Counted from the first letter of the stretch, positions 49,966 to 59,336 are shown. The stretch: 62,917 bases of DNA from Psychrobacter sp. (GCA_018260445.1 JAGLBE010000016.1:1-62917), one strand, 5' to 3'. Notes: generated by a model not told the origin, from the letters alone. Numbers and translations: made by a program.

Positions 49966-50284
49966 CGAATCCATAGCACCAAGCTGCTTTTTGTAAACCG
50001 CCTGTGTCAGCAACACAGGGACTCCTTTTTTTAGTTGGTTATATCGATACGTTTATCGGTCAACCAACACTCAGTAACCTTAAAGGTTTATTGAGATACC
50101 AGTCAAGCATTTGTGTTATATAGCTTGCAGACTGGTGAGAAGTTATCAGTAAGACTCTGCGTAGTGAGTTTTATTATTCATGTTGCTCTCTTTTAAATGT
50201 CATCAATGATGAGAAGAAGAGGGTTATTATTATAAACGGTTAGCATGCGTGGAGCCTCTGCTGGCCAAAATGAGGAGTATTCTC
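49966..50284. other. Spacer between trmD and rplS with hairpins
   Basis: These 319 bases have no gene. A 7-bp hairpin CCTGTGT/ACACAGG (50001-50019) is followed by GACTCC and seven T, a possible weak terminator. A longer hairpin ACCAGTC...GACTGGT (50098-50136, with AAGC/GCTT inside) lies further on. rplS has an excellent GAGGAG site. These could form a structured 5' leader for L19 control. Confidence 0.5.
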
Positions 50285-50710
50285 ATGAGTAACAAACATC
50301 CATTGGTACAAGCCGTTGAAACCCCGCAGCTTAAAGAGCGTCCAAAGTTTGCTGCTGGTGACACCGTTGTGGTACAAGTAAAAGTACGTGAAGGCGATCG
50401 TGAGCGGTTGCAGGCATTTGAAGGTGTGGTTATCGCTAAGCGTAACCGGGGTCTTAACTCGGCGTTTACCGTGCGTAAAATGTCAAGCGGCATCGGTGTT
50501 GAGCGTGTTTTTCAGTTGCATTCGCCTATTATTGACAGTATCGAAGTGAAACGCCGTGGCGATGTGCGCCGTGCCAAGCTTTACTATCTACGTGAGCGCT
50601 CTGGTAAATCTGCCCGTATCCGCGAAAAGTTAACGACTCGCCGTGAAGGGGTGCAAAGCAAAACTGACGCAGGCGTTCCAGATGCTGTAGACACCGCACC
50701 TGGTATCTAA
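50285..50710 (+). CDS. rplS: 50S ribosomal protein L19
   Basis: ATG 50285 is chosen because GAGGAG (50272-50277) lies just before it and the N terminus [12 protein letters not shown] fits L19; the frame from 50249 is longer by 12 residues. Core signature: [45 protein letters not shown], then [17 protein letters not shown]. At 141 residues it has about 25 extra at the C terminus ([24 protein letters not shown]). Confidence 0.97.
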   Translation: MSNKHPLVQAVETPQLKERPKFAAGDTVVVQVKVREGDRERLQAFEGVVIAKRNRGLNSAFTVRKMSSGIGVERVFQLHSPIIDSIEVKRRGDVRRAKLYYLRERSGKSARIREKLTTRREGVQSKTDAGVPDAVDTAPGI

Positions 50711-50804
50711 GCGGCTTTGTTTAATCAACACTGATTAAACCGATACCCTACTTTTTATAAAAGATTGCTTTTATAAACGACTACTGGGTGTACCAAAAAG
50801 ACAA

Positions 50805-50841
50805 CAACCCTTATTTGATAGGCATCAGATAAGGGTTTTTT
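50805..50841 (+). terminator. Rho-independent terminator after rplS
   Basis: A 13-bp stem (AACCCTTATTTGAT with its complement ATCAGATAAGGGTT, one wobble) and loop AGGC, followed by T. It overlaps the first possible start of the next frame, which supports a later start for the HNH gene. Confidence 0.9.
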
Positions 50842-50893
50842 GTTGCTTGAAATTTTGCTATATTTTGCGGTTGCTTTGATGAGAGGTACTGTT

Positions 50894-51265
50894 ATGAATA
50901 ATGATAAAGACCCTATGGAAAATCAGCCTTTAGCAAAGTCAGATAAGCAGTCGGATAATATTACAGAAGGGTGTTGTGAGCTTTGCGCCCGCCACGGGTT
51001 AACTCTGACTCGTCATCATCTGATTCCACGCTCACGCCACAACAAATTACGCACAAAGCGCAACTTTAGCCGTGAGAGTATGGCGCAAGATATCGCATTG
51101 CTATGCCGGCCCTGTCACAGTCAAATTCACCGTATTTTTAGCAACCCCGAGCTAGCAGATGATTACCACAGCATAGACCGTCTCAAAGAACATATCGATA
51201 TCATCAACTTTATCCAGTGGGTTAAAAAGCGTCCCGTCGGGCTAAAGGTTAGGGTGCGCCAGTAA
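50894..51265 (+). CDS. HNH endonuclease-domain protein
   Basis: A 123-residue protein. ATG 50894 follows AGAGGT at a good distance; the TTG at 50840 lies in a terminator and is rejected. HNH fold: CCELCARHG (first Cys pair), HHLIPRSRHNK (catalytic His pair), LCRPCHSQIHRIF (second Cys pair plus His). Similar small HNH proteins such as YisB are common on chromosomes and have no fixed role. It stands alone between rplS and uvrC. Confidence 0.85.
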   Translation: MNNDKDPMENQPLAKSDKQSDNITEGCCELCARHGLTLTRHHLIPRSRHNKLRTKRNFSRESMAQDIALLCRPCHSQIHRIFSNPELADDYHSIDRLKEHIDIINFIQWVKKRPVGLKVRVRQ

Positions 51266-51501
51266 AATCGGCGCTATGTGCCGGTTGGGTATGTATTGAA
51301 TACTTGCTAAGCCCTTGTTCATTTAGGCGTCTGGTCACCGGCACAGCTTGTAATTTGGCCAGAATCCCCCCATAAATAAAGACATTGCCGATAAAAATCT
51401 TGTCGCTAAATGTCGATAAAATCAAGCCTTTGCTCGGCTATCGTTTGACGTGTGACTAATAAATGCTAATAAATGCTAATAGATACTAATGGTTGTTACT
51501 T
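51266..51501. other. Spacer between the HNH gene and uvrC
   Basis: An 8-bp inverted repeat GTGCCGGT (51278-51285) / ACCGGCAC (51337-51344) and an 11-bp direct repeat of TAATAAATGC type (51458-51490) directly before uvrC. No gene. Confidence 0.5.
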
Positions 51502-53346
51502 ATGGTTATTGAAACGGTCACTAGTGACGTGGATGATAAAAAAGCTCGTCTTAAGCACTTAATACAGCGTCTGCCAAATTTACCCGGTATTTACAAAATG
51601 CTCGGTAAACATGGTGACATTTTGTATGTGGGCAAAGCTAAATCATTAAAAAGTCGGGTTAACAGTTATTTTGCTAAAACCATTGACCATCCCAAAACCC
51701 GAGCCTTGGTGGCGCGCATTCATAACATCGAAACCATCATCACTCGTAGTGAAACCGAAGCGTTATTGCTTGAGCAAAATTTGATTAAAGAGCATCGTCC
51801 GCCCTACAATGTATTGTTGCGTGATGACAAATCTTATCTCTATGTGTTTATCTCCGCCGACCAACCTTATCCAAGATTGTCGTATGGCCGTGGCAAGGGT
51901 CGCCATCAAAAAGGCAAGTTTTTTGGTCCCTTCCCCTCGGCGCATGCGGCCAAAGAGACATTGGTGATGATGCAAAAAATGTTTCAGATGCGCCAATGTA
52001 CCAATACCTTTTTTAAACAGCGCAAACGCCCGTGTTTGGAGTATCAAATCAAGCGTTGCCGTGCGCCCTGTGTAGGCTTGGTAAGCCCTGAGGAATACAA
52101 TGAGGATGTGCAAAACACGATTCGTTTTTTAAAAGGCGACTCAAGTGATATTCATACGGCGCTTATTAATAAGATGGAAGGGGCGGCGGACAAACTGGAT
52201 TTTGAACAGGCCGTCTTTTATCGTGACCAGCTCTCGATGCTGCGTGAGGTGCAGGCGCGGCAAGCGGTGTATACGGTGCAAGGCGAGGCCGATGTGATTG
52301 CCATCACCAGTCAAGCGGGCATTACTTGCGCCCATGTGTTGACCGTGCGTGGCGGCCGTGTTTTGGGTGGCAAAAACTATTTTCCAGATGTGGACAGCAC
52401 CCTGCCCATTGCAGACAATTTGTCGGCCTTTATGACCTCGTTTTATTTTCAGGTCACCGACGATTTGCCCAGCGAAATTATCATTAGCGAGGACTTACCT
52501 GACCAGCAGGCGCTGCAAGAAGCCTTAATGACCCATTTTGAGCTTAAAACGCACATTAAAACCAATGTGCGTGAGCATCGGGCCGAGTGGTTAGATTTAG
52601 CCCAGCTCAACGCCAAAAATGCGCTGCAAACCAAGTTGGGCGATTACTTAGAGCTGAATGCCAGATTTTTAGCGTTAAATGCCGTGCTACAACCCATCAT
52701 ACAGGCACCGATAGATCGCATTGAGTGCTTTGATATCTCGCACACGATGGGTGAGGCGACCATTGCCAGCTGCGTGGTGTTTGACCAAGGCGGCGCACGT
52801 CGGCGGGATTATCGCCAATATGCCATTCATGACATTCAAGGTGGCGATGATTATGCGGCCATGGCACAGGCGTTGACACGGCGCTATAAAAAACATCCGT
52901 TGCCCGATGTATTATTGGTGGATGGCGGAATTGGTCAGTTAAATATGGCAAAAGGGGTGTTAACCGATCTGGGGATTTTAGACGATACGTTGCTCATTGG
53001 TGTGGCTAAAGGTGAGGGGCGCAAAGCGGGGCTAGAGGTACTGCATTTTATTGCCCATGAGCCGCTAGACTTACCGATGGACAGCAAGGCGTTGCACCTG
53101 ATTATGAATATCCGAGATGAGGCGCATCGCTTTGCCATCATAGCGCATCGCAAAAAACGCGACAATCGCCGCTCCTCTTCTGTCTTAGAGGTGATTCCGG
53201 GGTTGGGAGAAAAACGCCGCCGTGATTTGCTCAACCATTTTGGTGGCTTGCAACAATTGCTTGGCGCCTCGCAGCAAGAATTGGCCGGCGTCAAAGGCAT
53301 AGGCGCGGTCATGGCCAAAACAGTCTACAAAGTATTGCACGAGTAA
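51502..53346 (+). CDS. uvrC: Excinuclease ABC subunit C (UvrC)
   Basis: Makes both incisions of nucleotide-excision repair in complex with UvrB. 614 residues from ATG 51502 (TTG 51493 is in frame). Order: GIY-YIG domain ([27 protein letters not shown], about 25-110); Cys cluster C-X11-C-X7-C-X3-C ([13 protein letters not shown], then [12 protein letters not shown]); UVR motif ([28 protein letters not shown]); RNase H-like 5' nuclease ([20 protein letters not shown], with Asp); and C-terminal helix-hairpin-helix pair ([29 protein letters not shown]). Ribosome site weak. Confidence 0.96.
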   Translation: MVIETVTSDVDDKKARLKHLIQRLPNLPGIYKMLGKHGDILYVGKAKSLKSRVNSYFAKTIDHPKTRALVARIHNIETIITRSETEALLLEQNLIKEHRPPYNVLLRDDKSYLYVFISADQPYPRLSYGRGKGRHQKGKFFGPFPSAHAAKETLVMMQKMFQMRQCTNTFFKQRKRPCLEYQIKRCRAPCVGLVSPEEYNEDVQNTIRFLKGDSSDIHTALINKMEGAADKLDFEQAVFYRDQLSMLREVQARQAVYTVQGEADVIAITSQAGITCAHVLTVRGGRVLGGKNYFPDVDSTLPIADNLSAFMTSFYFQVTDDLPSEIIISEDLPDQQALQEALMTHFELKTHIKTNVREHRAEWLDLAQLNAKNALQTKLGDYLELNARFLALNAVLQPIIQAPIDRIECFDISHTMGEATIASCVVFDQGGARRRDYRQYAIHDIQGGDDYAAMAQALTRRYKKHPLPDVLLVDGGIGQLNMAKGVLTDLGILDDTLLIGVAKGEGRKAGLEVLHFIAHEPLDLPMDSKALHLIMNIRDEAHRFAIIAHRKKRDNRRSSSVLEVIPGLGEKRRRDLLNHFGGLQQLLGASQQELAGVKGIGAVMAKTVYKVLHE

Positions 53347-53442
53347 TACGTGGTGACGGTTAACCGTTTGGCGCCTCGTTTAAATGACTCTATGGCTTAA
53401 AGTGATTGCTTAAAGTGATTGCTTGACGTCAGCGCATAAAGT

Positions 53443-54258
53443 TTATGAATGGTCATCTGCAGCCTGTTGATTATGTTGCTTCACTTGTTCACGCAACCAA
53501 GATTTTAAATCTTCGGAGATATCGGTCAGTCTTTCGGTTAAATAGTCATCGATATTGGCTTCTAACTCTTTTAATAAAGTGTCATCAATGATGGCTTTAG
53601 GTGCCGCCGTGGCCGCTGAGTGAGACACCTTATTCACGTGCTGTTCGGCCAACGTTTTTAGGGTGTCGACCGTTTGTTCAGACAATATCGCTTCTTTATT
53701 ATGGGTGTGATTGGCATCTAAGGCCTCGATAATGACGCTGGAGCTTACCTCTTTGGGTGTTATTGCTAAGGCCGCGGCCTTTAAGTCTGTAGCATTGCTT
53801 GCATTGGTAGCCGTTATAGCAGGTACTAAGGTGGTGCTGCCGCTGGTAGTGCCGGTGCTAGTATGAGCCGGCGTATCACCAGACGTTGCTGCAATATTGC
53901 TGCCCTTGGCGACAATGTCATTGTCATTTTGAGCGCCTAACTCGCAAGGTGTATCTTGTTGCGCTAAGTGTCCTAAGGCCGGTTTAGCCGTTTGCTGAGG
54001 CTCATTATCTGTTGTTTCGGGTAGCATAGCCGTTTTAGGAGCAGGTGTCTCCAAGGCTTTTTGACGTGCCAAATCTGCATAAACGGCTTCTATATAATCG
54101 TCAAGGTCAGGGATGGCGAATTTAAAAGCCTCCAATGCCGTGCTGTTGTCCAAAAGTCGCACGATATCATCAAGCTCCTGCACCAAAGCGTCTTTAATCG
54201 GTTGCGGCGCTACTGACCAGCGCCGTGAAAACTGGTGCGACAATGAGATTTGTGACAT
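53443..54258 (-). CDS. Uncharacterised acidic protein with a low-complexity centre
   Basis: I do not recognise this 271-residue protein. The first 68 residues look folded and helical (RRWSVAPQPIKDALVQELDDIVRLLDNSTALEAFKF). A long Thr/Ser/Ala/Pro/Asn-rich centre (about 70-170) is probably disordered. The C-terminal 65 residues are helical again (DDTLLKELEANIDDYLTERLTDISEDLKSWLREQ). No signal peptide or membrane segment. It lies 75 nt after fabF on the same strand and may share its transcript. Frame quality is good, so the gene is probably real. Confidence 0.75.
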   Translation of the reverse strand: MSQISLSHQFSRRWSVAPQPIKDALVQELDDIVRLLDNSTALEAFKFAIPDLDDYIEAVYADLARQKALETPAPKTAMLPETTDNEPQQTAKPALGHLAQQDTPCELGAQNDNDIVAKGSNIAATSGDTPAHTSTGTTSGSTTLVPAITATNASNATDLKAAALAITPKEVSSSVIIEALDANHTHNKEAILSEQTVDTLKTLAEQHVNKVSHSAATAAPKAIIDDTLLKELEANIDDYLTERLTDISEDLKSWLREQVKQHNQQAADDHS

Positions 54259-54333
54259 AACTGAAAAGTCCCATAATAGCGTAAGTTAAGAAGAAGTTTG
54301 CAAGTGTTGATGCGGCAAGTCGTGAACCATCGC

Positions 54334-55725
54334 TTAGCTGTCTTGTATCGGCCAGCGTGCAAAAATAAGCGTCGCATTGGTGCCGCCAAAGCCAAAACTA
54401 TTTGATAAGGCATATTGCAAGTTGGTAGTGGCTCGGGCTTGATTTGCCACATAGTCCAAACGGCAGTTTTCGTCCACTTGCTCTAAATTAATGGTAGGCG
54501 GTACTATCTGATGTTGCAGCGCTAAGATACTAAATATGGCTTCGATACCACCTGCAGCACCCAGCAAGTGCCCAGTCATCGATTTGGTAGAGCTCACCAG
54601 TAATGACGCTTTGCAATCGCTAAATACTTGCTCAATCGCTAAGGATTCGGCCACATCACCAGATGGGGTGCTGGTACCATGCGCATTAATGTAACCAATA
54701 TCACAGGCGTTAATACCCGCATCGGCTAGCGCCGCTTGCATGGCTCGTATCGCCCCGTCACCATCGCTTGGTGGCGCCGTAATATGATGGGCATCATCGC
54801 TCATGCCAAAACCGACCAGTTCGGCCACTATGGGCGCACCTCGCGCCTTAGCATGGCTCAAACTCTCCAATACCAAAACCCCAGCCCCATCGCCCAAGAC
54901 GAAACCGTCTCGCTCTTTATCAAAGGGGCGGCTGGCACGGGTAGGGTCATCATTACGGGTAGACAGGGCGCCCATAGCGGCAAATCCTGCCATCCCTAGT
55001 GGACTTGAGCCTTTTTCCGTGCCGCCTGCTAGCATCACATCGCAATCGCCGTAAGCAATCAAGCGAGCCGCAAGGCCAATCGCATGTGCCGACGAGGTGC
55101 ACGCCGTCGCCGTGGCTAAGTTTGCACCTTTTAGCCCGTGTTTAATCGCCACAAGGCCAGCAGTCATATTAATGATAGCGCCGGGCAAGCTAAAGGGAGA
55201 CACCCGCCGCACCCCATGCTGGTTTAAAGCATCTCGGTTGTCCTCTAAAGTTTGCAATCCGCCAATGCCTGAGCCAATAATGACCCCAAAACGTTCGCTA
55301 TCTACGTTTTGCACGGGCGTAGGGGAGGGGCCAACAACCTTAATAAACCCTGCCTCTTTTAAGGCCATGCTGGCCGCCGCCACCCCATAATGAATAAAGC
55401 TGTCATAACGTCTCGCGTCTTTTGGCAGCATAAAGTTGGCGGCATTAAAGCCTTGGACACTGCCCATAATTTGCGAGCGATACGACGCTGCATCAAAGTG
55501 AGTCACCACTGTTATGCCACTTTCTCCCTTTAGCAACCGTTGCCAAGTAGTGGCCACATCTAACCCTAATGGGGTCACTGCGCCCATACCCGTCACCACC
55601 ACCCGCTGATAATCCTCGCGTTGATGGTGCACCGCTTTGGTAGGACGCGGCAGGGACGGGGATGCGGCTATAGGGCCTGAGCTAGGGGTAGGGCTTAAAA
55701 TAGGGTTTACAGCTTGACTCATCAT
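54334..55725 (-). CDS. fabF: 3-oxoacyl-ACP synthase II (FabF)
   Basis: A condensing enzyme of fatty-acid elongation. The Cys-His-His triad is complete: Cys209 in TATACTSSAHAIG, His349 in NAHGTSTPSGD, His386 in KSMTGHLLGAAGGIEAIF. Also GSGIGGLQTLEDN and the C-terminal NSFGFGGTNATLIF. At 463 residues it has about 42 extra N-terminal residues rich in Ser/Pro before RVVVTGMGAVTPLG, where FabF normally begins; no better start lies inside, so the extension may be real. FabB has a different active-site context and is less likely. No other fab genes are nearby. Confidence 0.93.
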   Translation of the reverse strand: MMSQAVNPILSPTPSSGPIAASPSLPRPTKAVHHQREDYQRVVVTGMGAVTPLGLDVATTWQRLLKGESGITVVTHFDAASYRSQIMGSVQGFNAANFMLPKDARRYDSFIHYGVAAASMALKEAGFIKVVGPSPTPVQNVDSERFGVIIGSGIGGLQTLEDNRDALNQHGVRRVSPFSLPGAIINMTAGLVAIKHGLKGANLATATACTSSAHAIGLAARLIAYGDCDVMLAGGTEKGSSPLGMAGFAAMGALSTRNDDPTRASRPFDKERDGFVLGDGAGVLVLESLSHAKARGAPIVAELVGFGMSDDAHHITAPPSDGDGAIRAMQAALADAGINACDIGYINAHGTSTPSGDVAESLAIEQVFSDCKASLLVSSTKSMTGHLLGAAGGIEAIFSILALQHQIVPPTINLEQVDENCRLDYVANQARATTNLQYALSNSFGFGGTNATLIFARWPIQDS

Positions 55726-55745
55726 AGTAACACTCTAGCGCTGAC

Positions 55746-56198
55746 TTATTTTTCACCATAGACTTTTAAATCAGCGGCAAACGGACAATGTTTGATGCGA
55801 GCCGACTGAATCACCGCATCACGCTCGCCATATAAACGGGCCAGCTTAGCATCACGAGCTTGGCTATTATCGCTTCTGCCCATGCCAATGTTGATATTGG
55901 GAGAGATGCCCCAACGCCCTGCAGAAATACCGACGCCAATGCCGGTAGTCGCAAATGAGGTTTGTTCAGATTGTGCCTGTTTCACATAACTGTGGATGCG
56001 GTTATATTCTTGGGTCAGGTTTTGACAGTCATAGCTTTGGTAAGTGCTAGGCGCCACATACTGCGGGGCTATATTGCCCGTACTGGCGCAACTACTGAGT
56101 AAAACCCCGCTTGCCACTATCGTGCTTACGGCGAAGATAGGGGTAGGTATGGCAAGCACTTTAGAAAGAATAGAGGGCTTGCTAATTGAGTAAAGCAT
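55746..56198 (-). CDS. Predicted lipoprotein of unknown function
   Basis: 150 residues. A signal sequence leads to a lipobox (VLLSSCAS), so the mature protein is probably anchored in the outer membrane. The mature part has a helical segment beginning SYDCQNLTQEYNRIHSYVKQ, a Gly/Ile-rich hydrophobic stretch (TTGIGVGISAGRWGISPNINIGMG) and a C-terminal helix with two Cys in total besides the lipid Cys (YDCQ and KHCPF) that may pair. I cannot name a family. It lies just upstream of fabF on the same strand. Confidence 0.75.
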   Translation of the reverse strand: MLYSISKPSILSKVLAIPTPIFAVSTIVASGVLLSSCASTGNIAPQYVAPSTYQSYDCQNLTQEYNRIHSYVKQAQSEQTSFATTGIGVGISAGRWGISPNINIGMGRSDNSQARDAKLARLYGERDAVIQSARIKHCPFAADLKVYGEK

Positions 56199-56279
56199 GG
56201 TAAATCCACCGTTTGAGATAACCGTATAAACTGGGTTAACCTAAAAAAGGTTAGCATAAAAAGGTTAAACAGCAATAGG

Positions 56280-56639
56280 TTAGATAAAGTTGTCAGGCTT
56301 GATAAAAGCTAAAACCACAATGCCGATATAAGCACATAAAGCAATGAGTATGCCTGTTTTGCTTTGCGCGGTGCTGGCTGCTGGCTTGAAGGCTTTAATA
56401 CTAGCACTTATTGCAGCAATGAGTAACACAATTTTAGCCACCACCCATTGCAGGGGCACGTGAGCTGCGAGCAAAGGCATGACGGCCATTGCCCCTGATA
56501 CAATGAGTAGCGCATACACAATATGGGTCGCTATTTTGCCTTTTTTGTCAAAGCGCTTGTTTTTACTGAGCACCAGATAACTTTGCCATAAAAATAGACC
56601 AATCGTTATCAATGCCATTAACATATGCAAATGTTTCAT
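56280..56639 (-). CDS. SirB2 family membrane protein
   Basis: 119 residues with four membrane helices: MLMALITIGLFLWQSYLVL, IATHIVYALLIVSGAMAVMPLL, WVVAKIVLLIAAISASIKAF and ILIALCAYIGIVVLAFIKP. This pattern with the KHLHMLMALITIGLF start and the RFDKKGKIATHIVYALLI block fits SirB2. Despite the historic name (invasion gene regulator in Salmonella) the biochemical role is unknown. Confidence 0.82.
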   Translation of the reverse strand: MKHLHMLMALITIGLFLWQSYLVLSKNKRFDKKGKIATHIVYALLIVSGAMAVMPLLAAHVPLQWVVAKIVLLIAAISASIKAFKPAASTAQSKTGILIALCAYIGIVVLAFIKPDNFI

Positions 56640-56823
56640 ACAGTCCTCAAGAAGTTGTCAAGTCATACGGGCAGTAGGGCGGATTGAAAATGCTTAAACC
56701 TTGTATCTTATCCGCTTCATCAATTAAGCGAGATAGGATAGTGGACTGCTACCTTTTTGTAGGAGCGGTTATTCACCTAGCGTCGATAAAAGGCCGGTAT
56801 CGAGTTTAGCCGCGTCGCAAGTT

Positions 56824-57156
56824 TTAAGACGTGGTGTTACTGGCACAAAGCGGACTTTTAGGCACGTTATCGAGACTCTCGGCCAAGGTTTGCCACTCGC
56901 TTGGGGTATAAGCATGGATGGCAAGGGCGTGCACGCTACCGTTTTGACGAGTCAGTAAATGATTTACCAAAGCATATATCTGTTGATGCCTTGCTACCAA
57001 ACGCTTGCCTGTAAACGCAGCGCTTACCAGCGTCAGTTTGAAATGACTCTCTTTGCCCTCAAAATAACCGGCATGCTGCATCGATTCATTAACCAGCTCA
57101 AGATGGCTTGGTTGTAGCGCTTGTAAACTGGCAATGAGTTGGTCTTGGGTAGTCAT
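56824..57156 (-). CDS. bolA: BolA family protein
   Basis: 110 residues with the BolA fold: LQPSHLELVNESMQHAGYFEGKESHFKLTLVS, then FTGKRLVARHQQIYALVNHLL with the conserved RH, and a short C terminus (HALAIHAYTPSEW). BolA proteins bind monothiol glutaredoxins through an Fe-S cluster and affect cell shape and biofilm under stress. No Cys is present at the usual ligand loop; the conserved His (RHQQ) is kept. Confidence 0.9.
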   Translation of the reverse strand: MTTQDQLIASLQALQPSHLELVNESMQHAGYFEGKESHFKLTLVSAAFTGKRLVARHQQIYALVNHLLTRQNGSVHALAIHAYTPSEWQTLAESLDNVPKSPLCASNTTS

Positions 57157-57279
57157 AATAGGCCCTTAGCTGGTATCTGGCATTATAAACCAGTCTTCAT
57201 TTTAGTAGGGTACTTTAGAGATATGAATTGTCATTGTGATAAGGATGCTATAGAAATACTTAACACAGATAGGGGTCAT

Positions 57280-57310
57280 AAAAAACAGCCCGTTCGTAGA
57301 AAACGGACTG
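57280..57310 (-). terminator. Rho-independent terminator after the M48 protease gene
   Basis: Read on the minus strand, CAGTCCGTT and AACGGGCTG pair with one mismatch around TTCTACG and are followed by a T run (A run at 57280-57285). About 100 nt past the protease stop. Confidence 0.75.
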
Positions 57311-57412
57311 TCTGCCACCCTGTGCTATGCCAAGCTATTAGAAAAAATCGGGTTTAGCTACCAAAACAAAGCGCCTAGTACGGTAAGCGTAAGGTTGTTT
57401 AAAACCGCTCGT

Positions 57413-58225
57413 CTAGCGTTTGCCTTGCAAATAGTATGGCATCACTTGGGGCAGCAAAGCTTGTATGGTCGCAATGCGATTGGCACTTGAGGGATGGGTG
57501 CTTAAAAATTGTGGCGGCGCCCCTTTGCTGGCCTGCTGCATCTTTTGCCATAAACTAATCGCAGACTGTGGGTTATACCCTGCTTTTGCCATCAGTACCA
57601 AACCAATTTGATCCGCTTCGGACTCTTGGGTACGGCTGTGCGGTTTATTCAGTCCCAAATCGGTGGCGATAGCCGCCATTTGGGCTTGCCCTTGGGTTAA
57701 GCCAAATAAACTGCCGGCAATGCCCAGCCCTGCCTGAGTGGCATACGCGCTAGAGAGGCGTTCGCGCGAGTGCTCACGCAATACGTGCGCAATTTCATGC
57801 CCCATAATAGCAGCGATTTCATCATCGGTCAGGTTCAGGCGGTCAATAATACCCGTATAAAACATAATCTTGCCACCGGGCACCACATAGGCGTTTAGCT
57901 CATTGGATTGAATGGTGTGCACTTCCCATTGCCATTGGTCGGCATCATTTCTATAGACGGCCACTTGACCAATTAAATTGCCAGCAATACGCTTTAAACG
58001 AGCGAGCTGGGCTGGGTTTGTGTCTAATACCCCTTGTGCTTTGGCTTGCTGCATCGATTTTAAATAGCTTTGGGTCGACAGTTGTAAGACTTGCTCACTA
58101 GATACCAGTAACAACTGCTGTCTATCGCTACCTATAACGCCAGAGTTGGTCGTGCTGCTGCACCCTATTAACGCCGTTGTCGACAGCGTCACAGCCAACA
58201 GGCTGTTAACTAGATATTTTTTCAT
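57413..58225 (-). CDS. M48-family metalloprotease lipoprotein (LoiP/YggG-like)
   Basis: A zinc protease attached to the outer membrane. ATG 58225 gives a lipoprotein signal ending in TALIGCSS; two earlier in-frame ATGs (58231, 58237) would add up to four residues. Catalytic motif GHEIAHVLREHSRE (HEXXH) near residue 145 and third ligand Glu in ESEADQIGLVLMAKAGY are intact. STHPSSANRIATIQALLPQV ends the domain. Such proteins degrade misassembled envelope proteins. The gene stands alone. Confidence 0.92.
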   Translation of the reverse strand: MKKYLVNSLLAVTLSTTALIGCSSTTNSGVIGSDRQQLLLVSSEQVLQLSTQSYLKSMQQAKAQGVLDTNPAQLARLKRIAGNLIGQVAVYRNDADQWQWEVHTIQSNELNAYVVPGGKIMFYTGIIDRLNLTDDEIAAIMGHEIAHVLREHSRERLSSAYATQAGLGIAGSLFGLTQGQAQMAAIATDLGLNKPHSRTQESEADQIGLVLMAKAGYNPQSAISLWQKMQQASKGAPPQFLSTHPSSANRIATIQALLPQVMPYYLQGKR

Positions 58226-58397
58226 AATCATTACCATTGCTTAGCGAAGGATGTGTTTATGGATATTCTACCTTATCCCATGAAAAGATAAGCTAACCTA
58301 AAGTAACAAAATAGCCAATAATTGTAAATTGCTGCCGCGCATGATGGCAGCAGGTTTCCAACGTTATTGAGCTAAAGTATAAATTATAAATAAGGTA

Positions 58398-58425
58398 TTG
58401 ACATAACTATAGTATTGTATATAAT
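58398..58425 (+). promoter_or_regulatory. Near-consensus sigma-70 promoter for the tRNA-Gly genes
   Basis: TTGACA (58398-58403) and TATAAT (58420-58425) are both perfect hexamers with a 16-nt spacer, 53 nt before the first tRNA. Confidence 0.92.
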
Positions 58426-58478
58426 AGCCCACCTATCAATAAGTCGTCAGCTATTGGTATGATTTTAATAGATGGTTA

Positions 58479-58553
58479 GCGGGATTAGCTCAGTGGTAGA
58501 GCATAACCTTGCCAAGGTTGGGGTCGAGAGTTCGAATCTCTTATCCCGCTCCA
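58479..58553 (+). tRNA. tRNA-Gly (anticodon GCC), copy 1
   Basis: 75 nt including encoded CCA. The acceptor GCGGGAT pairs with ATCCCGC; D-arm GCTC-AGTGGTA-GAGC; anticodon loop TTGCCAA with anticodon GCC; T-loop TTCGAAT. All stems close. Confidence 0.97.
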
Positions 58554-58588
58554 AATTTAAAATCGAATGACTTTATTGATACAATTAT

Positions 58589-58663
58589 GCGGGATTAGCT
58601 CAGTGGTAGAGCATAACCTTGCCAAGGTTGGGGTCGAGAGTTCGAATCTCTTATCCCGCTCCA
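58589..58663 (+). tRNA. tRNA-Gly (anticodon GCC), copy 2
   Basis: Identical over all 75 nt to the copy 110 bases upstream and separated from it by 35 nt. A shared transcript is likely: no promoter is visible between them and one terminator follows. Confidence 0.97.
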
Positions 58664-58670
58664 ACATTTT

Positions 58671-58703
58671 AAAAAGCCTCACTTAACAGTGAGGCTTTTT
58701 TTT
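58671..58703 (+). terminator. Terminator of the tRNA-Gly transcript
   Basis: Stem AAGCCTCACT/AGTGAGGCTT around TAAC, then a long T run. Confidence 0.92.
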
Positions 58704-58796
58704 GTTTAAAATCAGTAGGTTAATAGGGAGTTATCTATCAGATCTAAAGGACTTTATTAATCATATCTTAACATTAAAAATCTTAATAGATGGAGG

Positions 58797-58814
58797 CGTG
58801 ACCAAAACGTGACC
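58797..58814. repeat. 18-bp direct repeat, copy 1 (possible integrase arm site)
   Basis: CGTGACCAAAACGTGACC: itself two CGTGACC heptamers separated by AAAA. An exact second copy is at 58965-58982, 168 bp away. Paired short repeats near attL are typical arm-type sites of tyrosine recombinases. Confidence 0.65.
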
Positions 58815-58964
58815 CTTTCGTGCCAAAGTAGTAAAACCCCAACCGTAAAACTGACCCCAACCTTCCTATTTTATAGATTGGAATCAATATTTTATTAATA
58901 AAAATGTTTTTTTAAATATGACCTCATATTTTGGTAAATTAGATACTTAGCTATCATAAAAAAA

Positions 58965-58982
58965 CGTGACCAAAACGTGACC
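58965..58982. repeat. 18-bp direct repeat, copy 2 (possible integrase arm site)
   Basis: Exact copy of 58797-58814. Both copies keep the same orientation. Confidence 0.65.
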
Positions 58983-59060
58983 GGATAAATAATTTTTTAT
59001 TAAAAATTAAATAGTTATATCGTTATTGGACTCCAGTTAAAATTCACCAACTCTCCCCTT

Positions 59061-59303
59061 TTAATCCTCATTCGATACCTCTCCTTTATCAACTTCTTTA
59101 GAGTCTGGCTCATAAACAAATAAGTCACCTACCTGGACATCTAAAAACTCACACAATTGATTTATGGTATTGAAATCAATCCTAGAAGACTCGTCATTAT
59201 ATAGTTTATGAAGAGTTGATTTACTCATGCCTGTTGCTCTCACGACATCTGCTACTCGAAGCCTTTTTTCAGCAAGAATGACAGGGAAATTATTTTTGAT
59301 CAT
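59061..59303 (-). CDS. XRE-family (Cro/C1-type) transcriptional regulator
   Basis: 80 residues with one helix-turn-helix: VILAEKRLRVADVVRATGMSKSTLHKLYNDESSRIDFNTINQLCEFLDVQVGDLFVY, close to the small YozG/Cro-like class, then an acidic tail. It is divergent from the AlpA-like and integrase genes, with operator-like palindromes in the 195-nt gap, so it probably represses the integration module and itself. ATG 59303; AAAGAGGT lies upstream. Confidence 0.9.
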   Translation of the reverse strand: MIKNNFPVILAEKRLRVADVVRATGMSKSTLHKLYNDESSRIDFNTINQLCEFLDVQVGDLFVYEPDSKEVDKGEVSNED

Positions 59304-59321
59304 AAAATTACCTCTTTTCGG

Positions 59322-59336
59322 GTAAAAATGCTTTAC
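59322..59336. promoter_or_regulatory. Operator-like palindrome GTAAA-N5-TTTAC
   Basis: GTAAAAATGCTTTAC: 5-bp arms, overlapping the -35 hexamer TTTACA of the rightward promoter. GGTAAAAA recurs at 59342 and 59487, so a family of half-sites for the XRE protein is possible. Confidence 0.5.

Larger units (their letters stand above)
58704..59060. other. AT-rich region between the tRNA terminator and the XRE gene
   Basis: 357 bases without a gene. Holds the two 18-bp repeats entered separately and a related CGTGCC (58819). An integration-linked regulatory zone is likely. Confidence 0.55.

Noticed and set aside
58479-58663. Second tRNA-Gly as an integration-generated copy
   Set aside because: Both copies are complete, identical and only 35 nt apart with no element between them, so ordinary tandem duplication explains them better.
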